Positions 16,341-24,411 of a DNA stretch of 53,810 bases are shown piece by piece. The notes beneath the pieces are model-generated. The model saw only the letters and a program-made list of their open reading frames with translations. It had not been told where the DNA came from and ran no database searches. How positions within the stretch are numbered: the stretch's first letter is position 1; every line of letters starts with the position of its first letter. Both the position numbers and the translations under genes were made by a program. The stretch is from Melioribacter sp. (lineage in GTDB: Bacteria > Bacteroidota > Ignavibacteria > Ignavibacteriales > Melioribacteraceae), in contig JAHEZQ010000030.1 of NCBI GenBank assembly GCA_023250955.1, positions 1 through 53,810 on the forward strand, given 5' to 3'.

Positions 16341-17508
16341 ATTTGTTCTTTATAAATTCTGCAATCGAATCAACAACATATTTAATTTGTTCGTGAGACA
16401 ACTCAGGATAAATCGGTAATGCTAAAGAATTTTCTGCAGCATAATTAGAATTTGGGAACTCTTCATCTTTACAATTCAAATAAGAAAAACATTCTTGCCT
16501 ATGAAAAGGTACCGGATAATAAATTGCACAGCCCACTTCTTTCTTTTTTAAGAATTCTAAAAGTGCATTCCTATTTTCTACTCTAATAATATACTGGTTA
16601 TAAATATGATAATTTTTTACACTGCCAGTTTTATAAACTGCTTTCGGCAGCAATACTTTATTCTTAGAATCAAACTTCAATCTTCCTTCTTCGTCAGCTA
16701 AACCGGCTTCATTAAAATATTTTGTATATGCAGAAGCATTTTCTCTTCTCTTTGCAGACCATGCATCAAGTTGAGGAAGTTTTACTCTAAGTACTGCCGC
16801 TTGAAGTGCATCAAGTCTGAAATTTCCGCCAACTACTTTATGATAATAACTTTGTTCCATTCCATGAACGCGCATAATTCGAAGTTTCTCTGCAAGCACT
16901 TCATCATTTGTTGTTACAATTCCACCGTCTCCAAATCCTCCAAGATTTTTACTCGGGAAAAAAGAAAAGCATCCAATATCACCGATAGCTCCAACAAATC
17001 TTCCGTCTTTATACTGTGTTCCGATAGCTTGTGCGGCATCTTCAACAACTTTAATATTATGTTTTTTAGCAATTAGCATAATCTCATCCATCTCAGCACT
17101 TTGTCCGTACAGATGAACCGGAATAATCACTTTTGTCTTGGAAGTTATTCTTTCTTCAATCTTTTTTGGATCAATGTTGAATGTAACAGGATCACAATCA
17201 ACAAAAATAGGAATTGCATTTAAGCGGGCGACAACTCCAGCGGTAGCAAAGAAAGAATATGTCGGTACAATAATTTCATCACCCGGTTTAATATCTAATG
17301 CCATAAGAGCTAATAGTATTGCATCAGTACCGGATGAAACACCGATAGCTTTTTTACATTTTAGATAGCTGCAAATTTCTTCTTCAAGTTTTTGAATATC
17401 CGGACCCATAATAAAATATTGCGAATCAATAACACGCTGAACAGCTTCATCAATTTCTTTTTTTAATGATTGGTATTGAGGTTTAAGATCTAATAAGGGG
17501 ACTTTCAT
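16339..17508 (-). CDS. wlbC: DegT/DnrJ/EryC1 sugar aminotransferase (WlbC/WbpE-like)
   Basis: The 389 residues are a full-length PLP-dependent NDP-sugar aminotransferase. The Schiff-base lysine is Lys187 in FSFFPSKNLGG. SSGTDAILLAL and VEDAAQAIG are the phosphate- and ring-contacting segments. The N-terminus (VPLLDLKPQYQSLKKEID) fits WlbC/WbpE, which aminate C3 of UDP-3-keto-GlcNAcA. The adjacent WlbA- and WlbB-like genes complete the three steps to UDP-2,3-diacetamido-2,3-dideoxyglucuronate. The gene is separated from wlbB by 622 bp, almost all occupied by the inverted-repeat-flanked four-helix-bundle unit. A GGAG Shine-Dalgarno precedes the ATG. Confidence 0.85.
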   Translation of the reverse strand: MKVPLLDLKPQYQSLKKEIDEAVQRVIDSQYFIMGPDIQKLEEEICSYLKCKKAIGVSSGTDAILLALMALDIKPGDEIIVPTYSFFATAGVVARLNAIPIFVDCDPVTFNIDPKKIEERITSKTKVIIPVHLYGQSAEMDEIMLIAKKHNIKVVEDAAQAIGTQYKDGRFVGAIGDIGCFSFFPSKNLGGFGDGGIVTTNDEVLAEKLRIMRVHGMEQSYYHKVVGGNFRLDALQAAVLRVKLPQLDAWSAKRRENASAYTKYFNEAGLADEEGRLKFDSKNKVLLPKAVYKTGSVKNYHIYNQYIIRVENRNALLEFLKKKEVGCAIYYPVPFHRQECFSYLNCKDEEFPNSNYAAENSLALPIYPELSHEQIKYVVDSIAEFIKNK

Positions 17509-17570
17509 TTTAACTCCAGTTTAAAGTACGAAATTAAACACGCTATAGAATGAATTCAGTATTGAATGAA

Positions 17571-17603
17571 GAATGCTTGATTGATTGAATGTTTGAATGC
17601 TTG
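17571..17603 (+). repeat. 33-bp inverted repeat, left arm
   Basis: This arm is complementary to 18099-18131 at 30 of 33 positions. The inner 22 bases (17582-17603 against 18099-18120) are perfect. The sequence is built from degenerate TTGAATG/ATGCTTG heptamer-like words. It lies 15 bases past the stop of the four-helix-bundle gene. Confidence 0.85.
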
Positions 17604-17617
17604 ATTTTACAAATGAT

Positions 17618-18043
17618 TTATTCATAGTCTAAATTCCATTCTTGTCCGGAATTTATTCTGTTGATTAAACTTTTATTCATTTTGATTAATCCATTTTCAA
17701 ATTCATATAATTTGGCATCGTAATCATTAAAATCATCTTCTAGAATTTGTTCAGCATTAAAAAGTGTAAATATCTGTGAATAATTTTCTGCTGATGATGC
17801 TAAAGCAATTTCATAAAATCTTAATGTTTCTTTTATACTTCTTCTTGAATACCCTTCTGCAATGTTACTTGATATTGATAAAGCTGAATCTTCGATCTGA
17901 GCTTTTACTTTAAATGGTATATCTCGATTCTTCTGTATCACATTATGAACTTGACGATAAATCTCTACCGATTTTTTCCATATTTCAAGTTTTCGAAAAC
18001 CACGATTAATATTTCTATTCCTTTCTAAAAACTCACTCTTCAT
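17618..18043 (-). CDS. Four-helix-bundle protein (23S rRNA intervening sequence/S23 family)
   Basis: From the ATG at 18043 the protein has 141 residues. FRKLEIWKKSVEIYRQVHNV, SSNIAEGYSRRS and the helical SIKETLRFYEIALASSAE segment are hallmarks of the S23/IVP family (TIGR02436 type). Members form pentameric four-helix bundles, and the related Avd protein works with diversity-generating reverse transcriptases. No reverse transcriptase or variable repeat is present here. Most members have no known function. I chose the ATG at 18043 over the upstream TTG at 18067 because it follows a G-rich GGGGGGAG tract. The gene lies inside 33-bp inverted repeats in a sugar operon. Confidence 0.88.
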   Translation of the reverse strand: MKSEFLERNRNINRGFRKLEIWKKSVEIYRQVHNVIQKNRDIPFKVKAQIEDSALSISSNIAEGYSRRSIKETLRFYEIALASSAENYSQIFTLFNAEQILEDDFNDYDAKLYEFENGLIKMNKSLINRINSGQEWNLDYE

Positions 18044-18098
18044 ACTCCCCCCAATAATCAATTTCAAAATATTTCAATCACCCAAACATCCATGCAAC

Positions 18099-18131
18099 CA
18101 AGCATTCAAACATTCAATCACCCAAGCATCC
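18099..18131 (-). repeat. 33-bp inverted repeat, right arm
   Basis: This arm is the reverse complement of the left arm at 17571-17603 with three mismatches. Its outer base coincides with the last base of the wlbB stop codon. Further degenerate copies of the same word (CAATCACCCAAACATC, at 18074-18089) sit just inside it. Confidence 0.85.
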
Positions 18132-18706
18132 TAACATTCTATCACTACACCCTTTTCCAATTTGTATTTCTTTTTAGATTTCTCACAGTACGCAATTCCG
18201 CTATCGTCGAATATTAATTTCTGCCCGGCTTCACTTAACCACCCAACTTGCTTTGCCGGATTGCCGACAACCAATGCATAATCCGGGACATCTTTCGTAA
18301 CAACAGCACCTGCACCAATGAATGCGAATTTTCCAATTGTGTGACCGCAAATAATTGTAGAGTTAGCACCGAGTGATGCGCCTTCTTTAACTAATGTTTT
18401 GATATAATATCTTGAACCAACTTGAGGATACTTACTTCTTGGGTCAATAATATTTGTGAAGACCATAGAAGGACCGCAAAAAACAAAATCTTCAAGAGTT
18501 ACACCTTCATAAACAGAAACGTTGTTTTGTATCTTGACAAAATTTCCAATTACAACATTTGAACCGACATTTACATTTTGACCTAAGATGCAATTCTTAC
18601 CAATCTTTGCACCGGACTGTATATGTGAAAAGTGCCATACTTTTGTTCCGTCACCGATTTCAACGTTTTCATCAATGTAAGCAGATTCATGTTTGAAATA
18701 ATTCAT
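18131..18706 (-). CDS. wlbB: Hexapeptide-repeat N-acetyltransferase (WlbB/WbpD-like)
   Basis: The 191 residues form a left-handed beta-helix of hexapeptide repeats (YIDENVEIGDGTKVWHFSHI, AKIGKNCILGQNVNVGSNVVIGN). The C-terminal segment VPDYALVVGNPAKQVGWLSEAG is diagnostic of WbpD/WlbB. The family acetylates the C3 amine of UDP-GlcNAc3NA with acetyl-CoA. The catalytic histidine is expected within the helix. It lies four bases after wlbA and has a GAGGTG Shine-Dalgarno. It forms the third enzymatic step with the aminotransferase on the other side of the four-helix-bundle insert. Confidence 0.88.
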   Translation of the reverse strand: MNYFKHESAYIDENVEIGDGTKVWHFSHIQSGAKIGKNCILGQNVNVGSNVVIGNFVKIQNNVSVYEGVTLEDFVFCGPSMVFTNIIDPRSKYPQVGSRYYIKTLVKEGASLGANSTIICGHTIGKFAFIGAGAVVTKDVPDYALVVGNPAKQVGWLSEAGQKLIFDDSGIAYCEKSKKKYKLEKGVVIEC

Positions 18707-18710
18707 TCTT

Positions 18711-19658
18711 TCACCTCAAATTATTTTGAAGAAAGGGGTGAACAAAATCGTTCCTAGTTGAAACTTTTGCAAAACGTATATTGTAAACTGTCTCGATCGA
18801 AGGTCGTGAATCAGATATTCCTAATCCATTTCCGTTTAATATTTCTCGATATACCTTTGTGTGAAGTTCTGTAAATCCTTCCGAGAATTCTACTTCATTG
18901 CCATCAATTTTTATGGAACGGTAAGTCGTTTTTTTACGCGATTTAATTTCTGTAGGTAAATCATTTTCATCAATAGAAAGAAACCATTTAACATTTGCAT
19001 TTTTTAATTCAAACACTCCCGACATTTTTTTATTATCAGAAAGATAAACATCACTTTTCTGAACCTCTCCGAACAACCATAATATTAGATCAAAAAGATG
19101 TATACCAATGTTAGTTGCAATGCCTCCGCTCTTTTCATCTTCACCCTTCCATGAATAATGATACCAATTCCCTCTTGAAGAAATATAAGTCAGTTCTACT
19201 TCATGTTTTTTATTCGAAGAAGTTTTTAACTCTTCTTTAAGTTTTATTATCGAAGGATGATATCTCAACTGCATGACTGTATAAACTTTTTTCCCACTTT
19301 TCAATTCAAGTTCTTCCAGCGAATCTAAATTTTGAGGATAAAGAACAATTGGTTTTTCACAAATTACATTTGCACCAAGATTTAATCCCAATCTGATCTG
19401 TGAATCGTGAAAATAATTTGGAGAGCAGACACTTAAATAATCAATCTTAGAATCATTATGCTGTGAAAGTTTTACAAGATGTCTTTCAAATCTTTCATAC
19501 TCATTAAAGTAATCGGCATGCGGAAAGAATTGATCCAACACTCCAACAGAATCGTGAGGATCGAACGATGCAACAAGAAGATTCCCGGTTTCTTTAATTG
19601 CTTTCAAGTGACGTGGAGCTATATAACCCGCTGTTCCCGTTAATGCAAATCTTTTCAT
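18711..19658 (-). CDS. wlbA: UDP-GlcNAcA 3-dehydrogenase (WlbA/WbpB-like), Gfo/Idh/MocA family
   Basis: Starting at the ATG at 19658 the product has 315 residues and opens MKRFALTGTAGYIAPRHLKA, very close to WlbA. The N-terminal Rossmann fold binds NAD. CEKPIVL carries the conserved lysine of the Gfo/Idh/MocA active site, and GGIATNIGIHLFD holds the conserved histidine. An in-frame extension to 19694 adds MLNLSIKLLHFV, which does not match the family and is probably untranslated. First gene of the wlb-like series. It makes the 3-keto sugar for the aminotransferase. The 103-bp gap to the divergent transporter gene should contain its promoter. Confidence 0.87.
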   Translation of the reverse strand: MKRFALTGTAGYIAPRHLKAIKETGNLLVASFDPHDSVGVLDQFFPHADYFNEYERFERHLVKLSQHNDSKIDYLSVCSPNYFHDSQIRLGLNLGANVICEKPIVLYPQNLDSLEELELKSGKKVYTVMQLRYHPSIIKLKEELKTSSNKKHEVELTYISSRGNWYHYSWKGEDEKSGGIATNIGIHLFDLILWLFGEVQKSDVYLSDNKKMSGVFELKNANVKWFLSIDENDLPTEIKSRKKTTYRSIKIDGNEVEFSEGFTELHTKVYREILNGNGLGISDSRPSIETVYNIRFAKVSTRNDFVHPFLQNNLR

Positions 19659-19761
19659 AACAAAGTGTAATAATTTTATTGACAAATTTAGCAAATAGTG
19701 TTTGAATAACTATATGGAATTAGATTAAATTTGTTCAACTTCAAATCGTATAGGAGTAATT

Positions 19762-21015
19762 GTGAATCTTACTGCAGAACTTCAAAAAGTAAAATCCGGT
19801 TTTCATCGTTCATTCTGGGTTGCAAATGGAATGGAGTTGTTCGAACGGTTAGCTTATTACGGTCAGCAAATTGTTTTTGTGGTTTACCTAAGAAATAATT
19901 TAGGATTTACTGAATCTGAAGCCGGACAACTTTCCGGTATGTTCGGAGGATTGATTTATTTATTACCAATTCTCGCCGGTACCCTTGCAGATAAATGGGG
20001 ATTCCGCCGAGCATTCAGTATTGCATTTTCAATTCTTGCTATTGGATATTTTTTAATCGGCTCAATGGGAATGTCAGCATTCTCCGGTATATATGGAACA
20101 GAACCTAATTACTGGCTGCTAATGAGCTTCCTTGTATTGACAGCATTAGGCGGATCATTTATTAAACCGTCGGTTCTTGGAACTGTTGCGGTTACTTCTA
20201 AAGAAGAAGTTAAATCTCTCGGCTATGCAATTTATTATTGGCTGGTAAATATCGGTGCAATGGTTGGACCAACAATAGCTTACTTTGTACGAGATAGTTT
20301 TGGTAATGAATTTGTTTATCTGGTATCATCAGCAAGTTGTATTGCAATGCTTGCAGTTAATTTATTGTTTTATAAGAACGCAAAAGAAGCCGTGGTAGTT
20401 GAATCATTTGGGAAAAAAATTACCAATTTGTTTGTTGTACTTGGCAATTTCAAATTCATGATCTTTCTATTAATCTACTCGCTTTATTGGATTATTTTTT
20501 GGCAAGAGTTTATCATAGTTCCTTATTATGTAACTGATTACATACCAAATTTTTTCTCTTACGAAATTCTACAATCTTGGTCCGGTGCAGGCGCTATAAT
20601 TCTTTTTCAAATACCAATTAATAGATTGACAAAAAAAATGTCAACACCGAATGCTATTCTAAGCGGATTTGCAGTTTCAAGTTTGATTTGGATTATTATT
20701 TGGATTAATCCGAGTATTATAACTATTGCAGCCGGAATTATTGCATTTGGTATCGGTGAGGCAATGCAAGCGCCAAGATATTATGAATATATTTCAAAGA
20801 TAGCACCTGAAGGTCAGCAAGGGCTATATCAAGGTTATGCATTCTTACCAATTGCTATTGCACGATTTGTAGGAGACCCGTTCGGCGGATGGTTATATCA
20901 AACTTCGAAAGCATCAGGCCATCCGGAATATGTTTGGTATTCAATGATTGCTATCGGTTTATCTGCTGCGTTTTTTATGTACTTGTATAATAAATTCGTT
21001 GTGAAAGAAAAATAA
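19762..21015 (+). CDS. POT/PTR2-like major facilitator transporter
   Basis: The 417 residues show about 12 hydrophobic segments. The N-terminal ANGMELFERLAYYGQQIVF recalls the E-x-F-E-R-x-x-Y-Y-G proton-coupling motif of oligopeptide (POT/PTR2) transporters. LADKWGFRRAF is the MFS loop 2-3 motif. The length is a little short for classical POT proteins, and substrates could be peptides or another small solute. The start is GTG, with TAGGAG six bases upstream. It is divergent from wlbA and is followed by a palindromic repeat pair that may serve as terminator. Confidence 0.8.
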   Translation: MNLTAELQKVKSGFHRSFWVANGMELFERLAYYGQQIVFVVYLRNNLGFTESEAGQLSGMFGGLIYLLPILAGTLADKWGFRRAFSIAFSILAIGYFLIGSMGMSAFSGIYGTEPNYWLLMSFLVLTALGGSFIKPSVLGTVAVTSKEEVKSLGYAIYYWLVNIGAMVGPTIAYFVRDSFGNEFVYLVSSASCIAMLAVNLLFYKNAKEAVVVESFGKKITNLFVVLGNFKFMIFLLIYSLYWIIFWQEFIIVPYYVTDYIPNFFSYEILQSWSGAGAIILFQIPINRLTKKMSTPNAILSGFAVSSLIWIIIWINPSIITIAAGIIAFGIGEAMQAPRYYEYISKIAPEGQQGLYQGYAFLPIAIARFVGDPFGGWLYQTSKASGHPEYVWYSMIAIGLSAAFFMYLYNKFVVKEK

Positions 21016-21023
21016 TTTGTTTT

Positions 21024-21085
21024 TGTAGAGACGGGATATATCCCGTCTCGTTTATTTTTGAGACGCCATTTTTGGCGTCTCTACA
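21024..21085. repeat. Paired GAGACG palindromes (REP-like element)
   Basis: Two 22-bp palindromes lie in tandem: one with stem GAGACGGGAT (21028-21049), one with stem GAGACGCCA (21060-21081). The block begins TGTAGAGACG and ends with its exact reverse complement, so the whole 62 bp is also one larger inverted repeat. Such TAGAGACG...CGTCTCTA elements are scattered in many genomes. Here it ends the transporter transcript before rsgA. Confidence 0.8.
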
Positions 21086-21130
21086 TTCATTCTGTACGAT
21101 ATAATTAATAGTTAGGTGTTCTAAAAGAAT

Positions 21131-22207
21131 ATGAATAGCATTGAAAAGTTCGGCTTCGATAAATGGTTTCAAGATAAAATTGATTTATCTAAAATGACTG
21201 ATTATCAAATTGCCAGAGTAATTACTGTAAATAAAAATAGTTTTGTTGTTTCGAATGGTAAAAATGATATTTATGCTGAATTAACTGGAAAATATTTATT
21301 CAATTCAGATTCTGTTTTGGATTTTCCAACCGTGGGTGATTGGGTATATGTCCAATTATTTGATGATGATTCGTTAGCTATCATTCATGAAATATTTCCT
21401 CGGAGATCATTATTAAAAAGAAAAACCTCCGGTAAAAAAATCGAATATCAACTAATCGCTGCAAACATAGATACGGCAATTATTATGCAATCACTTGATT
21501 CCAATTTTAACTTAAGAAGATTGGAACGTTACTTGGTAATGATTAACGAGAGTAATATTACACCGGTTATTTTTCTTAGTAAAAGTGATCTTATAGGCCT
21601 ACCTGAAATTGAAAGCAAGATAAATGATATTTATAAAATCATACCGGATATTAAAATAATAGCTTTTAGTAACAACAATTTGTCCGACATAGAAAATATT
21701 AGAACTCACTTCACTCCTTCCGAAACTTTTTGTTTACTTGGTTCATCCGGTGTTGGCAAAACTACATTATTAAATAATCTAATACACCAAGAGTTGTACA
21801 AAACTCAGCCAATAAGAGAGAAAGATGGAAGAGGGAGACATACTACTTCACGCCGCGAACTTATTGTTCTGGAAAATGGGGCAATTGTAGTAGATAGTCC
21901 CGGGATGCGCGAACTTGGGATTATTTCTATTGAGTCCGGTCTTGATGATACCTTCAATGAAATTGCTGAACTATCTAGCCAATGTCGTTACACTGATTGT
22001 ACTCATACAATAGAGGAAGGTTGTGCCGTATTAGAAGCATTAGAAGAGGAAATAATTTCCAAAGAACGTTATCAGAATTATATAAAAATGTACAAGGAAT
22101 CTCTGTATCACGAAATGTCATATTTTGAAAAGAGACAGAAGGATAAAAAGTTTGGAAAATTTATACACACATATATGAAAAATAAAAATGGTAGTAATCG
22201 CACCTAA
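21131..22207 (+). CDS. rsgA: Small ribosomal subunit biogenesis GTPase RsgA
   Basis: This 358-residue protein has the circularly permuted GTPase order typical of RsgA/YjeQ. An OB-fold (about 25-95) is followed by G4 (SKSD near 152-155), the P-loop GSSGVGKTTL and G3 (DSPGMRELG). A C-terminal zinc motif reads CRYTDCTHTIEEGC. It acts in late 30S assembly. The ending is rich in Lys and Asn. No operon partner is evident; a REP-like palindrome block separates it from the transporter. Confidence 0.95.
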   Translation: MNSIEKFGFDKWFQDKIDLSKMTDYQIARVITVNKNSFVVSNGKNDIYAELTGKYLFNSDSVLDFPTVGDWVYVQLFDDDSLAIIHEIFPRRSLLKRKTSGKKIEYQLIAANIDTAIIMQSLDSNFNLRRLERYLVMINESNITPVIFLSKSDLIGLPEIESKINDIYKIIPDIKIIAFSNNNLSDIENIRTHFTPSETFCLLGSSGVGKTTLLNNLIHQELYKTQPIREKDGRGRHTTSRRELIVLENGAIVVDSPGMRELGIISIESGLDDTFNEIAELSSQCRYTDCTHTIEEGCAVLEALEEEIISKERYQNYIKMYKESLYHEMSYFEKRQKDKKFGKFIHTYMKNKNGSNRT

Positions 22208-22248
22208 CCTGCAACTCAAAGCGACCGCTTCTTAAATACGGTATTTTT

Positions 22249-22264
22249 GTAAATAATTATTTAC
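22249..22264. other. 16-bp AT-rich perfect palindrome
   Basis: GTAAATAATTATTTAC is a perfect palindrome between rsgA and the next gene. It could be an operator or a weak stem. AT-rich palindromes arise by chance at this base composition, so I give it little weight. Confidence 0.25.
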
Positions 22265-22373
22265 ATTTATAAAAGAAATTCCAATCAAAAAAGGAACGAA
22301 CAAATATAGAATAAGTTGTTCCAGCCAGCCGATAGATAATTAATAATATTCTCAAAGTATATTCAGGTGTTCA

Positions 22374-22838
22374 ATGAAATTATTAAAAGATAATTCATCA
22401 ATCGCCATTCTATTTTCAATAATTGTTTTGTTAATTCTATTCTTAAATAATGTTCTTGGTATCTACCCGTTACTTGATGTAATTAAGTATTTAGAGACTA
22501 AAAACCATTATTGGATAATTCCTACAACTAGTTTATTGCTATTCGGGATATGGCTATACAATGATAGAATGAGAAGAAAAGTTATTAATGAAAGAATAGA
22601 AGTATTTAAAGCAATCATGCGTACAGTGCAGGACATTCTGCACAACTCATCTTCTTCCATACAGTTATTAATAATGGATATGAAAGATGAAGGTGTTGAC
22701 GAAGAAATAATTATGAAAGCTGAAAATAATATGGAAGAGTTAAAGACTGTAATCAAAACGTTAGCATCAATTGATCCAAAGACCATTGAACTAAAAGAAT
22801 TGAATCAGACCATGTCAATAATAAAAATGCACAAATAA
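22374..22838 (+). CDS. Membrane protein with histidine-kinase DHp-like helices, no kinase domain
   Basis: The 154 residues have two hydrophobic segments (about 10-30 and 45-62). A helical C-terminus then contains IMRTVQDILHNSSSSIQLL with His90. This resembles the dimerisation/phosphoacceptor helix of some histidine kinases (H-N/E-N followed by a hydrophobic helix). No ATP-binding N, G1 or G2 boxes follow, and the protein stops at residue 154. It might be a phosphotransfer or dimerisation module, or merely a helical membrane protein. No response regulator is adjacent. Real gene status rests on length and coherent topology. Confidence 0.6.
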   Translation: MKLLKDNSSIAILFSIIVLLILFLNNVLGIYPLLDVIKYLETKNHYWIIPTTSLLLFGIWLYNDRMRRKVINERIEVFKAIMRTVQDILHNSSSSIQLLIMDMKDEGVDEEIIMKAENNMEELKTVIKTLASIDPKTIELKELNQTMSIIKMHK

Positions 22839-22968
22839 TTATTTGCAACCCCACCTTTCTCAGCAGACTCTAAAATTAATTCTGATGATAGCATGGATCG
22901 TTATGCGGTTTTACGGTTTGAAATGATATGAATATTCGGCGGTAATATTAAAATTGATTCGATAAAGA

Positions 22969-24357
22969 CTAATTGCGAGACTTTTTACCTAACTCAACTC
23001 TATTCAATCCATTTAATGCTGCAACACGGTAAGCTTCCGCCATAGTGGGATAATTAAACGTACTGTTGATGAAATACATCAAAGTATTTCCATTACCCTC
23101 TTGAGACATTATTGCTTGTCCGATATGAATTATTTCCGACGCTTCATATCCAAAACAATGGATACCAAGAATTTTCAAATTCTCCCTATGAAAAAGAATT
23201 TTTAACATACCGACAGTTCTTCCGGTTATTTGAGCACGTGCTAAATGGCGAAAGAATGAATGTCCAACTTCATAAGGAATTTTTTTCTCCGTTAATTCCC
23301 GTTCATTTAATCCAACAGAACTAATTTCCGGAATGGTATAAATTCCGGTTGGTATATCTTCGATTTTTAGAGTTGTTCCCTCACCTAAAATTAAATGTCT
23401 CCCGGCAAATCTCCCTTGATCATATGCAGCACTGGCAAGACTTGGATAACCAATCACATCACCAACAGCATAAATATTTGCAACAGATGATTGATAAAAT
23501 TCATTAACCGGAATTGAACCTCTTGCATCGGTTTTAATCCCAAGTTCTTCAAGACCAATATTTTGAGTATTGCCGGTTCTACCCTGAGCCCACAATAAAT
23601 AATCACTTCTGATTTCTTTGTTAGACTTTAAATAAATTGTAACTCCGCAATCATCTGCAACAACTTTTTCATATTCTTCGCCATGTCTTAACAATACTCC
23701 ATTTTCTCTTAGATGATATGCTAATGCATCAATAATTTCATCATCTAAAAAAGCAAGCAGCTGGTTGCGTGTGTTTATCAAATTAACTTTTACACTTAAT
23801 CCCCTGAAGATAGAAGCATATTCGCAACCAATTACACCGGCACCATAGATCGTTAACGTTTTTGGATTTTCTTTTATTTTTAAAAGTTTATCGCTATCAA
23901 TTATTCTTGGATGTGAAAAATCCACATCTGAAGGGTGATACGGACGCGAACCGACAGCAATAATAAATGCATCAGCTTGGTATTTCTTTTTTAGTCCAGT
24001 TGCTTCAGTTACTTCAATGGTATGTTCATCTAAAAATTTTGCACGGCCGATAATCAAATCAACATTGTTCCGCGTATAAAAACCATGTCTTAATTCAACT
24101 TGAGATTTAATAACAGTTTGTGTTTGTACTAATAATTCTTGGTAAGTAGTTCCTTCAAACTTATTACTGTCATATAAGATTTGGCTTGCATGTCTTAATG
24201 CTTTGCTGGGAATTGTACCTTTGTGGGTATTACTTCCGCCAACAAGAGAAAATTCTTCGCACACTGCAACTTTCTTACCTTCTTTAGCACATGTCATTGC
24301 AGCGCCTTCACCCCCAGGTCCACTGCCAATAATTATTACATCATATTTATTTTCCAT
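22969..24357 (-). CDS. sthA: Soluble pyridine nucleotide transhydrogenase (SthA-like)
   Basis: The 462 residues are a full-length flavoprotein of the disulfide reductase family: FAD motif [11 protein letters not shown] at the N-terminus, a second Rossmann motif [13 protein letters not shown], the ATS-like [14 protein letters not shown], and a C-terminal dimerisation domain. The segment that carries the redox CxxxxC in lipoamide dehydrogenase reads [16 protein letters not shown], with no cysteine. This fits transhydrogenase (NADPH + NAD+ giving NADP+ + NADH) rather than lipoamide or glutathione reduction. The gene is convergent with the preceding unknown membrane protein. Confidence 0.88.
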   Translation of the reverse strand: MENKYDVIIIGSGPGGEGAAMTCAKEGKKVAVCEEFSLVGGSNTHKGTIPSKALRHASQILYDSNKFEGTTYQELLVQTQTVIKSQVELRHGFYTRNNVDLIIGRAKFLDEHTIEVTEATGLKKKYQADAFIIAVGSRPYHPSDVDFSHPRIIDSDKLLKIKENPKTLTIYGAGVIGCEYASIFRGLSVKVNLINTRNQLLAFLDDEIIDALAYHLRENGVLLRHGEEYEKVVADDCGVTIYLKSNKEIRSDYLLWAQGRTGNTQNIGLEELGIKTDARGSIPVNEFYQSSVANIYAVGDVIGYPSLASAAYDQGRFAGRHLILGEGTTLKIEDIPTGIYTIPEISSVGLNERELTEKKIPYEVGHSFFRHLARAQITGRTVGMLKILFHRENLKILGIHCFGYEASEIIHIGQAIMSQEGNGNTLMYFINSTFNYPTMAEAYRVAALNGLNRVELGKKSRN

Positions 24358-24411
24358 TTACTCATTTCCAAATATTAAATAACAGATTACAGGTACAACT
24401 TGTTTGTTAGA

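Larger units (their letters stand above)
17571..18131 (-). mobile_element. Putative inverted-repeat-bounded four-helix-bundle unit
   Basis: The 561-bp block holds one small gene framed by 33-bp near-perfect inverted repeats. It interrupts an otherwise tight wlbA-wlbB-wlbC series, with the right arm ending at the wlbB stop codon. The layout recalls 23S rRNA intervening sequences, which carry the same protein family between complementary arms. Here it lies in a protein operon. Mobility is inferred; no transposase or target duplication was seen. Confidence 0.5.

Noticed and set aside
18067-18067. Upstream TTG as start of the four-helix-bundle protein
   Set aside because: It lacks a Shine-Dalgarno sequence and adds MKLIIGGS, not seen at family N-termini; the ATG at 18043 follows a G-rich tract.
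17618-18131. Diversity-generating retroelement (Avd-like protein)
   Set aside because: The four-helix-bundle protein resembles Avd, but there is no reverse transcriptase, template repeat or variable repeat in the window.
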